From assembly GCF_019925205.1 (NCBI RefSeq), contig NC_083565.1, forward strand, positions 17,140,241-17,204,240: a stretch of 64,000 nt of DNA. The letters run 5' to 3'. The number at the start of each line of letters is the position of its first letter. The first letter of the stretch is position 1. This document shows, one piece after another, positions 51,801 through 61,307 of the stretch. This DNA comes from Metopolophium dirhodum. Its lineage: Eukaryota; Arthropoda; Insecta; Hemiptera; Aphididae. The position numbers were made by a program, and so were the translations under genes. The notes beneath the pieces are model-generated. The model worked only from the letters and a program-made list of their open reading frames with translations, was not told the DNA's origin and made no database searches.

Positions 51801-52513
51801 AAGAATGTGAAAATGTTGTTTTGTTAAAAGATGGAACATGGTCTGAGAGAAAAAATAAAGAATTTTCAAACAATTCTAGAACAAATGACTGTGGATCTAC
51901 AAACAACATAGAAGTATTTACATTGTCAGATTCTGACGATGATAATGATGCAGATAATAGTAATAGTGATAGTGATGTAGACAATGTTGATAACGATGAA
52001 ATTATTTCAAAACCAAAACGTTTTAAATATAATCCATCAAAAGTGGAAGAACCTGTGATAAAATCTGAACATGTTATAGAAACTGAAGATCTAACAGATC
52101 CTTCTGAAAGTGACCTTGTGTTAGACTTAAGTATAAAAAATAATTCAACATCATCGGTTTCTGGTAGTTTAAAGTATGAACCCATTGTTTCATTAAATGA
52201 AGATTCTAATCCATCAACTTCAGCTGATTCAAAGTATGGACAAGTTATTACGTTAAATGACGATTCTGATCAATCAACTTCAGCTAATTCAAAGTATGAA
52301 CCAGTTATAATACTAAGTGACGAATCTGATGTACCACCATTAATACCGTTAATGGAATCAACCTCTATGTTAAATAATCTTTACCTTCCAAACATTTCAA
52401 TCACAGGGTCCAATAACTGTGTAGCTAGTAGCTCTGGGAGTAGTAGAAATAATAGACGTCATCAAGAAAAAGATAATTCAAGATCGGTTTTATGTGTTAT
52501 AACATTAGATTAA
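48880..52513 (+). CDS. PIAS-type SUMO E3 ligase (Su(var)2-10 family)
   Basis: Coding exons are 48880-48906 and 50651-52513, joined in phase 0 by a GTAAGT donor and a TTTTTGATTTTAG acceptor, giving 629 residues. It promotes SUMO transfer from Ubc9 to nuclear targets. Residues about 10-50 form a SAP DNA-binding domain. Residues about 137-277 form the PINIT region (LPYNITVSVN). Residues 321-382 form the SP-RING, with zinc ligands C341, H343, C364 and C367 and the family block HLQCFDA...QMNE...TW.CPLC. The usual cysteine in the family's ICPL motif is aspartate here (VKDPL). Acidic SUMO-interaction-like motifs follow, VFTLSDSDDD (from 431) and a three-unit, 20-residue repeat. The N terminus between SAP and PINIT is Q/P-rich. 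Only the first intron known from animal PIAS genes remains. Probably a divergent PIAS paralogue, since aphids carry several PIAS-like genes (recalled, not searched). Confidence 0.9.
48907..50650 (+). other. Intron 1 of the PIAS gene
   Basis: 1744-nt phase-0 intron bounded by GTAAGT and TTTTAG. It carries a hAT-like element at 49784-50223. The rest is AT-rich without further signals. Confidence 0.8.
49784..50223. mobile_element. hAT-like non-autonomous element in PIAS intron 1
   Basis: The left end CAGGGGTTGACAATTAA and the reverse-complemented right end TGGGGGTCGGCAATAT are imperfect inverted repeats. The flanking 8-mers GCTTAACT and GGCTAACT share 6 of 8 bases. Near the right end it contains GGGCCGGATTTGACCG. 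It has no ORF. Confidence 0.6.
52172..52330 (+). repeat. 60-bp tandem repeat in the PIAS coding exon
   Basis: About 2.65 copies of a 60-bp unit encode KYEP-IVSLNEDS..., KYGQ-VITLNDDS... and KYEP-VIILSDES..., exactly 20 residues apart. The period is clean at protein level and the DNA copies differ by scattered substitutions, so the duplication is not brand new. Confidence 0.85.
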
Positions 52514-52614
52514 ACTAATGTATTTCAGTTCTTACTGATCTTAAATTGTATACAATTTGTTATATTATTAACTCATTTATAAAAATATAGTACAACTGGT
52601 AATGATTTGTATTT

Positions 52615-52620
52615 AATAAA
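52615..52620 (+). terminator. Polyadenylation signal of PIAS
   Basis: AATAAA 102 nt after the PIAS stop codon, the first canonical signal downstream. Confidence 0.6.
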
Positions 52621-53587
52621 AACTGAAAAAATTTTCAATAATTAATACTCTTAATAATGTATATAATAACTATTAGATGCCTTATTTAACTTAAATTTAA
52701 TACAGTAATTGTTGTAAATAAATCATGTTTCCCTATGCTAATTAATTTATGCATAATTTCAATTATAAAGGTACCACATTACAGCCTACTACTGATCATG
52801 ATTGTGGCTGTGGATTGGTAGCTACTTTCTCATCAGAATATAATATATTTAAATGTTTAATTATTGTTTTTAATAACATTAAAACCATTCATAGTTATAA
52901 GTGCCTATAAAATAACTTAGGTTAAAATGATTTTATTATAAAAACAACATTTTTCTATTTTAATAAAACTCCAAAATCTGAAGTGTTCTTCAAATTTTGA
53001 ATTGTATCATAACTTGTATTTACTATTTACAGTATTTTTAATTTCTATATTTTTTTTTTTTTTTGTAAGAAATATACAATCTATACTAGGTACTTAGCAT
53101 AATAGGTATGTGTGATAAGAGACTTAAAAAATAACATGGTAGACATGATTAAAAAGTCAGCCACAAGTGACTCTTTGCTTGAGGGGAAATTTCTATATAA
53201 TTTTGTTGTATTGTTCCATCACAAAATGAGAATGAAATAAATTATTTTTAATTTATGTTTCTATTTTTTATTTACTTTTTATCCCATCCATTCGGAGCAA
53301 TTCATTCATTTTCAAGTTATAACATGTAGTTAATTCTTATTTCAAATTTGAAATGGTTTATCATAAATAGTTACTCAACACAAGAACACTGAAAGTTTGT
53401 CCAAATTCTATAATCGATCAATTTTTATAATAGTGTTTTATGTGGTGTTCAACTATTTATTGTACTGCTGCACTACAAATTATGTACAGTTCGAGTATAA
53501 ATTTAATGTAATGTATTGTACTATGAAAACTATGAAATTTGTGTTAAGGGGCAACATTTAGTCAATTTTTAATCTCGCCTTAGCCGC
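52621..53587. other. AT-rich intergenic DNA
   Basis: No gene, MITE end or repeat that I can support between the PIAS polyadenylation signal and the hAT-like element at 53596. Confidence 0.4.
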
Positions 53588-54326
53588 CCGTGACCCAGTA
53601 GCGTAATAAGAAATTTGTCTTGGGAGGTGGAATAGGCATATTTTCCACACAAATTACTAAATAAATATAATAAATATAACTACATTTTCTAGTACAGTGG
53701 TGGGTGGTAGATGGAAATGGGTACTATTTTACCAAAAATCCTAAAACTAATATATTATACACAAATTATTAAATTTTGCTTTAAAATTCTACACAATTTA
53801 GTACCTATACAATAATACAATATTATAATATATTCAGCATAAATTCACTTTAGCTGCACAGCATTTTTTTCAACGAGTAAAGAACGATGATGCAGAAAAA
53901 AATTTGCGGAAATCATTACTTTGGAAGTTTTAAATAGTTGAATATATCCTTCCAAAGTTCTGCGATTTTACGTTTAAGCAGTGCATAACGAATTTTGATT
54001 TTTTTTTCACGAATTTTAACGAGTTAAGAATGATGGTTTTGAATTTTTTTTTAGAACCATAGTTCTTAACTCGCTGATGTTCGTATGTTTAAAAAAAATT
54101 ATTAGTAGCTAAAGCCTGAGGTGAATTTGTTCTAAATGGGAAATATTAAATTGATTTGGGTGTAATATAATATAATATAATGTACTTATATAATTTTTTT
54201 TCGTAGTTTGTACGGTTTATAAAAGAAACTCTAATTTTCTTTTATAACATATATGTTATAAATGCTCTGAGAGGATCTATCCCTCTCTCACCCACAACCC
54301 ACCATAATTACGCACCTGCGGTGATC
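53588..54326. mobile_element. hAT-like non-autonomous element (about 723 bp) with internal hairpin
   Basis: The element spans 53596-54318. The left end CAGTAGCGTAATAAG and the reverse-complemented right end CAGGTGCGTAATTATG are inverted repeats. The flanking 8-mers CCGTGACC and CGGTGATC agree at 6 of 8 positions. Inside, 54018-54075 forms a hairpin whose arms are AACGAGTTAAGAATGATGGT and the near-complementary ACCATAGTTCTTAACTCGCT. A related word also appears at about 53874. Confidence 0.6.
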
Positions 54327-54342
54327 TATATGTGTTAGTTGT

Positions 54343-54515
54343 CAGTGACGTAGACAGCGGGGATTTGGTGTCAGACCTCCCTCCATTGGCTTTTTATTAC
54401 CTTTGTAAAGTTTTGAGATGGTGAAGGATTTTCCAATTTTACCCTCCCATTTAGGTATGTTGTTTTGTTTTTTTTGACCCCCCCCCCCTTTTCAGAAATC
54501 ATGTCTACGACATTG
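54343..54515. mobile_element. Possible hAT-like MITE (173 bp)
   Basis: The left end CAGTGACGTAGACAGCGG and the reverse-complemented right end CAATGTCGTAGACATGAT are similar inverted termini. The interior has a run of C residues. No clear target duplication, so this is tentative. Confidence 0.45.
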
Positions 54516-54907
54516 TTATAAAAAAGTTAGTTGTAAATAATTATTGTGAAACGAGTGAAATTCAATGCGGGTACCACTCTCGCACATGTCAATAACTGGA
54601 TTACGATATAAAATTTACCTACTATAAGAATTTTACGACAACTTACTTATTGTTTTGACAAAATTAAAGTTAGTTAACATAATCCGATTTGTATTTAGAA
54701 AAAATATTTGAGTTCAGCAGAAAAATATCTGTAGATCGTACCTAACACTTTCCGTTTTTAATATGAATTTGAATTTGTGAAAACTCATATTTTCAAATTT
54801 TCAATTACATTACAAGTTCACAATAATATAAGATTTAATTTTTACTCTGTCTTTAGACAAATTTCAGTTAAGTGGTTAACTGGTATAGAACTAACATCGA
54901 TTAAACA

Positions 54908-55072
54908 TAAAAAGGTGGGCAAGTGGGTGTCGCTCTGCTGTACAGTAGGTTACAAGCGGGTCACTGTAATGGATGGTGTGAAATTTGAATTCAACGATAT
55001 ATTCGTGAAAAAATCTATTTTGTCATGGATATTGGATATAATATCATTTTATAAGAAAAACGATTCTATCTA
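54908..55072 (+). repeat. Modular repeat, head fragment D
   Basis: Starts AAAAAGGTGGGCAAGTGGG exactly like copy A and stays highly similar for about 100 bp (GGTTACAAGCGGGTCACTGT and following), then ends at GATTCT, just where the inverted tail word begins in copy A. A shadow ORF (54777-55073) runs through it and is not a gene. Confidence 0.7.
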
Positions 55073-55433
55073 AACTCTAAAGCCGTGGATTGCATCAACC
55101 AGTTTTTGTTTACATGCACAATCTGTTTTCATTTTATCTGTGATGCTACTATGGTCATGTGGTAAGCCGATCGCTAACCAGTTACCAAGACGCCTACCGC
55201 CTTGCACAAATCGAAATTTCGGAACAAAATTCGTGATAAAAGATGTATAGTATTTATTTAAAACAATAAAACATAGTACATACAATAAACGAACATTATA
55301 CCTATATCATTAATGTATTCACTATACGAATAATTACGAGATGCTCTGGTCAGGCGTCGGGTTCAACTGTCGTCAATCGTAAATTGGATCGTCAGACGTC
55401 GATTGCATCGTTGCAGCAGCTAATACAACTTAC

Positions 55434-55508
55434 AATAACATAATTTCTCACCCACTCAAAACAAACCGATATCATTGGAACCGCGGTCCGCTCTCCGTCG
55501 TCCATCAT
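55434..55508 (-). CDS. Possible 5' coding exon divergent from aph-1
   Basis: Minus-strand ATGATG start followed by 25 codons (MMDDGERTAV...WVRNYVI) ending exactly at a strong GTAAGT donor. The block is GC-richer than its flanks and lies about 340 bp upstream of aph-1 in the opposite direction, where a shared bidirectional promoter would sit. I could not find a following exon in phase: the downstream ORF at 55070-55285 (with FVQGGRRLGNWLAIG) does not join in frame through any acceptor I tested. May be chance. Confidence 0.3.
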
Positions 55509-55843
55509 TGTTTTTTTTTCTACTTGTTCAGTAAACTTTGATGTAAGCCGCACGATCAAAATTAAACCGGTAAGCCAGACTTTATACACAATTCGTATAT
55601 TTTATGCATAATAATAATATAAAACGCTCAGTGTATGGTACCTACGTCCTGTATGTTAATACTCCGTGGTGCGAAACGACGATTTTTCTACCAACAATCA
55701 ATTAGCTATAAACAAAAATACTGACTACTAGAGATATTAATCATTGTTCGGTTTTTGTCAAAGAATGTGCGTGTGTACTGTTCAGTGTTGACGTTTTTCG
55801 ATAATTTACTCGCTGCGGAACGTTGCTGTGACGCCAATTCGCA

Positions 55844-56581
55844 ATGACGTTACTGGAGTTTACTGGTTGTGCGCTGACAGCTTTCGGCCCGGCGTTGTCA
55901 ATGTTCATTGTGACCATCATGAATGATCCTGTACGTGTCATCATATTGATAGCCAGCTCGTTTTTCTGGCTGCTCAGTCTACTATTCTCGTCGATAGTGT
56001 GGTTCGTCTTCCCCAGCAAGCAGCAGGTCTGGTTCGGAGTGATCGTATCTGTATTGGTACAAGAACTCTTCCGTTACTTTTTATATCTGCTGTTACGCAA
56101 AGCAGAACGTGGACTCAAACGGTTTGTGGTACACTCGTTAGTGTCCAATAACAAGCACATGTTGTCATATGTTTCCGGTCTGGGATTTGGCGTCATGAGC
56201 GGTCTATTTGCTTTGATCAACATACTTGCTGAAGTTGGTGGACCAGGAACAATGGGACTCCGTGGTGGATACAGCGCATTTTGTATTGTATCTTCAATTT
56301 TCACTGCATTCATCATACTTCTACACATATTTTGGGAAATACTTTTTTTCCATGGATTGAACACAGACAATAAAAACTTTATTTTGTATGTCGTTATTTC
56401 GCACTTAGTTGTATCAGAAATAACATTGCTCAATCAATATTCTTTTAATACACTTGCATTGTGTATAGTATTTGTAATAACATTGGGTTCAGGATATTAC
56501 GCTTTCAAGACTGCAGGTGGACATTTGCCTATCATTGACAGATTTAAAAATCAAAATACTACAACAGCGGCTGAGAATTAA
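55844..56581 (+). CDS. aph-1: Gamma-secretase subunit APH-1
   Basis: This 245-residue polytopic membrane protein scaffolds the gamma-secretase complex with presenilin, nicastrin and PEN-2, which cleaves Notch and other type I membrane proteins in the endomembrane system and at the cell surface. Seven hydrophobic segments are visible. The diagnostic fourth-segment motif G112-xxx-G116-xxx-G120 (SGLGFGVMSG) needed for assembly is intact. The two conserved histidines of segments five and six are H161 (LLHIFWE) and H187 (ISHLVVSE). The start MTLLEFTGCA-FGPA matches the family N terminus, and the length is close to that of invertebrate APH-1. The coding region has no intron. AATAAA follows at 56724. 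It converges on the calpain-7 gene with about 640 bp between the stop codons. Confidence 0.95.
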   Translation: MTLLEFTGCALTAFGPALSMFIVTIMNDPVRVIILIASSFFWLLSLLFSSIVWFVFPSKQQVWFGVIVSVLVQELFRYFLYLLLRKAERGLKRFVVHSLVSNNKHMLSYVSGLGFGVMSGLFALINILAEVGGPGTMGLRGGYSAFCIVSSIFTAFIILLHIFWEILFFHGLNTDNKNFILYVVISHLVVSEITLLNQYSFNTLALCIVFVITLGSGYYAFKTAGGHLPIIDRFKNQNTTTAAEN

Positions 56582-57224
56582 AAAAAAATGTATTACTTTT
56601 TATAACAATATTTTTTTTATAATTTTTTTCTATATCTATATTATATGTACCTAACTATTGATTTTTGATTATACCTACATCATGAAAATTAAGTTCTTAT
56701 AATATTCTTCTGAACTTTTAATTAATAAACTATTAATAATTTTATTTATAACAAAACTAGTCTTGTTTGTTTTTTTTATACACATTTACCCTGTCCAATT
56801 TTTGTAGGTAGTTAATTTTATTTTAGTACTCAGTTAATTTGTTTACTCAAAAAATGTATTTATTTGTATAACAGTATGTATATATAATAATATATATGTT
56901 ACAGTTAATTCACTGATATTCATTAGGTACAAAATTACATTAATATTTTAGTTAAAAAAATAATAATCTTAAATAAATTAGGCAGCATTAGGTTAAATAA
57001 TGGTTAATAATTGTTAATTAAGAACAATATTCTTTCTTTTATACATGAATGATATGTATTACATTATGTAATGTATGGTAATTTAATTATGTTACAAATG
57101 CATACAAAACGTTTTCTTAACACAAATAATATAAAATTATTTATCTCTTATAGAGAACTTAAAAAATATCAGTAATAAATATTACACAAGTTTACATTAG
57201 TTAACAACAAATTTTTAGATTAAT
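56582..57224. other. Convergent 3' flanks of aph-1 and calpain-7
   Basis: AT-rich, no gene. Holds the aph-1 polyadenylation signal AATAAA at 56724-56729. On the minus strand, AATAAA-type signals for calpain-7 can be read near 56865. Confidence 0.5.
56724..56729 (+). terminator. Polyadenylation signal of aph-1
   Basis: AATAAA about 145 nt after the aph-1 stop codon. Confidence 0.6.
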
Positions 57225-60200
57225 CTATCGAATTTGATTAATACTAACTGAGCAAGATGCATTTACAGTTAATATAAATGGCCCTTCTTTACCAGGCAGG
57301 TATGTTGAAGGAATTATTTCATATGTTCCAGGCTGAATATCAGCTAATTCTAGAATCACATATCCGGATCTGAAATCAAAAAGGATTATAAATTAAGAGA
57401 TAATTTAATACTAAATAGCACATAATATTATTTAGAGGATACAGAAATACGAGAATAAAAATTGCGATTTAATGTTATGTTGATTTTTAATTTTTATAAA
57501 TCGATTTCACACATAGATTTTATTGTTATTTAATAAAAATTTCTTAATATCATTCTCAATGAAAACTGTTAAAACGTAAATCCCGAGCACTTATAATATT
57601 AGGTATACATAATTGATAGTTATAAAAATTAATTTTTTATAATTTAAATCTTATTGAAATAAGTCACTTACTACTGTTTGGTTTTTCTATTTAATTAATA
57701 CATTGGTTATTTGTTATTTTGTATTTAAGTACTAATACAAATTAAAATTATATAAATTGCTTATAATTATTTGTTTTATTATATGTCAAATGAAGCCGAA
57801 TGTCCAGATCAATGTGTGTATTACATCATCTGCCCAGCTGAGAAGACTATGCCAGAACTTGATCAACAAAAACAACAGTGTTTAGTGGCAATGGAAACGC
57901 TTGATCGGTCGTCGCCAGAACTTTGGCCTGAACCAATGCCTGGCATGTCCGGTTTTGCACAACATATACGCGCATCTAGTGCGACTGATAAACAACCATC
58001 ATGGAAGCAACCACCAGATGCCCATGATATGCTACTTGTACAACGTTATAGTCAGATGCCATTGCCTCCACTATTAGATGAATTAAAGTCTCTATACGAC
58101 TTTGCCTATAATTTAGGCTTAGAGGAATCTAAAGAAATGACACGTGGCAAATATTTAAATATATTCACACGTAACACTAATAAATCCAGTGAATAATATT
58201 GTAATAATTTGTACAATCTAAAAAAAGTATATTTTTAATTTATCTAATCATCTCAATAATTTTTTAACTTAAGCAATGTGATTTAACTGAATAAATAAAA
58301 TTTGATATAATTTAAAGTTTTAGTGTGTATTAGTAATAGATAATATACATTTAAAAAAACCATTAATATTTTTTCAGTTTAAATTTTAAATAATAAAAAA
58401 AATAAAAAAATAATGTTCATTTCATTTTTGATATTAGTGCACAATAAAGGCATACTAATGTCTAACATAATATACTTAGTATATAGTAACCTGTAGCTTC
58501 CAGAAGATTTGCTTTTAAACTTGGCTGTAGCGTTTGTATTATTTAAGCCAACACATGATATTTCAACTCCAACTTGATACTGTTTTGGTGCCTTTAGTTC
58601 AATTTGTAATGCTTCAGTGTCAGATAATCCATCTACTGTTAATTTGAACTTGGGATTATCATTATAAGTACTATGGTTTAGACATCCACCAGCTCTTATT
58701 CCTTTCCATTCACCATTGACAGTCTATATTTAAATTTGTAATAATATTCGTTATTCAATGTTTGATTCTAATAGAAAAAAATTACCGTTTTGAATTTGGG
58801 ATCATACGAGTTACCAAGCTCCTTCATTGTAAAGGGGCATGTAGCATATGCCCGTAGTGTATAATTAATTGTATTCATTTTTTCATATTGAGACACGACT
58901 AATGTATATTTGGATGGTGTCTTATCATTAATAACAATCTTGCAAAGGTAATGAGGGCTATTTATGCGAGTTCCAGATATATATGGTTCAGGATCGTCTA
59001 GAAGAAATAAAATAAAAACGTACCAAAATATTGTTATTTCATTATTTATTTGGTTAACTATATACTTGGGTAATGAACACGTTTTCCATTATTTTTGTAC
59101 ACCAAAACACTTATATATTCACGATTTTCTTTGAAATCTTGTAACTCAGTTATGTGTCTGGTTAATAGTATCCAAACAGCACCACTGTTAATATTACCAA
59201 CATCAAGAAAAAATTGTGGATTTTCAGTTATGTTGTATAAATCAGAAATAGGACCTGTTCCAGTATTCCAAGTCCTAAAAATATTAGTAATAAATAAAAA
59301 TTGTGTCAATTTAGTTTAAATATAGGTATTTTTAGTTCCAAAAAATTAATATGTACTTGTGTATGCATGATGTGTATGGAAATATTGCTGGATTCCAGTT
59401 CATACAAAATACATCGAAATGATGAATTACTGATGTGTAATCTATCCAAAAGATTCCGTTATCGAATGTAGCCGCACTCATTGGATCATAGTCGAGCATT
59501 TTTTTTAACTGAGATGTCCAACTCTTTTCATCTAACTCTGAGTAACGTCCTTTCCACCGTACGTGAGCCCAAGGATTTTTCAATTTCAACAGTTTTAAAT
59601 CCTGAAATAATTTTAAACAATATTTGTATGATTGCAGTATTAAATCAATTAACTTGTAATTTATATAGTTTACATTAACTTTTTGCACAGCCAAAACGGC
59701 ATATGCATGTGAAGAAACAAGACCAGTTCTTCTCTCTTCTTCTTCTGACATTGGCGATGTAGCGACAGTAATTAATACATCACCTTTACACAATCTTGTG
59801 TAGAGAGTCTCAAACAAACCATCAGCATTAAATGTTTTTTCATCTAAACGAATGGCACAGCGTTCAGGTATCCAGCCAGTTAATGCATGAAGATCAATAT
59901 TCTAAAATCAACATACAACAAAAAGTTAATAACAAAAATAGATAATCATTGGTTTTCAGTTTTAGTAAGTTAAAAACATTTCAGCAATGATTTAGTATTT
60001 TAGTGAACTTACACTACTCGATCCCGGAAAATCATAACCTCCCATTACTTTGAGGTATGCTTTTTCTATAAGAGAAACCCAAAATTCATTTTTATTTGAT
60101 GAATGCGAGCACAATAATGAGTTATACTGGCCGACTGGCAATAAATCATCTATTATTACCTTACGCTGTATACCATTCAGGTGCAATTTGATCATATATT

Positions 60201-61307
60201 TTCCTAATAAAGTAAAAACCACGTAAGTATCATGTAGTTCAAAATTTTGTAACAAAAATAATGCCATTACATAATACATTACCAAATGGATTGTAAACGG
60301 GTTGTCCATTGTGTTTTTGAGGGTAGATAATCGACGTAATCAATCTTTGTTTGAATGTTTTCTCAAACACAGCACACACAGCTAATGATGCTACAAATGA
60401 ACAGTCCGTCACGATCTACAGCAAAAATAATTAAATCTTTCTGTAAAATAAAAATATATATAATTTTTTTTTTTTTTATAATTCGTAGAGAATAAAACTT
60501 TTATATAGTTAATCATATATGTAAAATACTGAGATAAAACAACTAAATATAAAATTGTTTAAATAGATCTTTTGATCATATTTATAGTTCTATTAGTTTT
60601 TTATTTCTATTAATATAAATCATTTTAAATATGTTTATACCAAGATGACAGTAAAATGAAAACTGTCTTGTAAATTATTGATGGTTGCGATTTTGTTTTA
60701 ATTCATTAATGCTAACATAGTAACACCTATTTAAATACAATACTTCAGTTTATTTTAATATCATGCAATAAGTTTTTTTTATTACTGTTTGCTTTATGCT
60801 GTAAAAATCTATGGAGTCTCCAACAACCATTTTTGGATCGGAACATAATTGATCTGGTCTTATCCATTGAACAATTTTTTTTTTTTGTTCCGATGATAAT
60901 GTCAGCAAACCATCACTGTCGGTGAATGGAATTGTTAACTGAAACCTTTTAAAACAAATATATTGATGTTTTGAATTATTAAATTTTTATTTTTGAGTAG
61001 AAATTAAATAGGTAAAAAAAACATGGAATAGTGATAATTTGAATTGATTATTTATTAATTTTCAGAAAATAGTATAAATACAAATATTACTTTTAAAAAA
61101 AGTTTTGAAGTGCTTGTGTATGAATATTATAGATTTATTGAATTTACCTCTCTAAAAGATCAACATCCATGAAAGGAACATACTCTTTATTATTAATTTT
61201 TGATGTAAACAATAATACTCGTTTTTCTGGTTCTGTATAAAGATCACCTTTAGATGTTTCTAATACTTTAGGGGTTTGATTTTGAACAATTTTCTTATGA
61301 ATTACCG
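57225..61307 (-). CDS. Calpain-7 (PalBH), 3' ten exons; 5' end missing
   Basis: Exons, 5' to 3': 61307-61148, 60945-60786, 60415-60283, 60203-60013, 59901-59680, 59601-59357, 59274-59066, 58997-58786, 58723-58491, 57369-57225. All junctions are GT..AG and in phase, giving 635 residues to the stop. This is a cytosolic cysteine protease of the PalB/calpain-7 type, which in animals binds ESCRT-III proteins through N-terminal MIT domains. Visible parts: the linker block EYVPFMDVDL; the protease core with catalytic cysteine in IVTDCSFVASL, histidine in SSHAYAVL and asparagine in KNPWAHVRWKGRYSE; and two C-terminal beta-sandwich domains ending in GPFILTVNAS. All three catalytic residues are intact. 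Human calpain-7 is 813 residues, so about 175, mainly the MIT region, must be encoded upstream; I found no such exon in 61308-64000. No EF-hands, as expected. The last intron holds lin-52. Confidence 0.93.
57783..58196 (+). CDS. lin-52: LIN-52, DREAM/MMB complex subunit, nested in calpain-7 intron
   Basis: 137 residues, no intron. LIN-52 is a small core subunit of the MuvB module that joins the DREAM repressor (with E2F and pocket protein) or the Myb-MuvB activator on cell-cycle genes. Two family blocks are clear: TLDRSSPELWPE (residues 39-50) and LGLEESKEMTRGKYLNI (111-127). S44 corresponds to the DYRK1A-phosphorylated serine of human LIN52. The pocket-protein-binding LxSxE position just before it reads LVAME (34-38), with alanine for serine. 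The N terminus is longer than in human (116 residues). Starting at the second methionine (57849) would give 115 residues, so the start is uncertain. AATAAA is at 58290. The gene lies entirely in the last calpain-7 intron on the opposite strand. Confidence 0.88.
   Translation: MSNEAECPDQCVYYIICPAEKTMPELDQQKQQCLVAMETLDRSSPELWPEPMPGMSGFAQHIRASSATDKQPSWKQPPDAHDMLLVQRYSQMPLPPLLDELKSLYDFAYNLGLEESKEMTRGKYLNIFTRNTNKSSE
58290..58295 (+). terminator. Polyadenylation signal of lin-52
   Basis: AATAAA about 95 nt after the lin-52 stop, still inside the calpain-7 intron. Confidence 0.6.

Noticed and set aside
51781..52185. 134-codon minus-strand ORF inside the PIAS exon
   Set aside because: Antisense shadow of the serine/aspartate-rich PIAS tail.
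54777..55073. 98-codon plus-strand ORF
   Set aside because: Runs through the head of a dispersed repeat and is not conserved in the other copies.
55741..56433. Minus-strand ORFs across aph-1
   Set aside because: Shadows of the aph-1 coding region, which has full family motifs on the plus strand.
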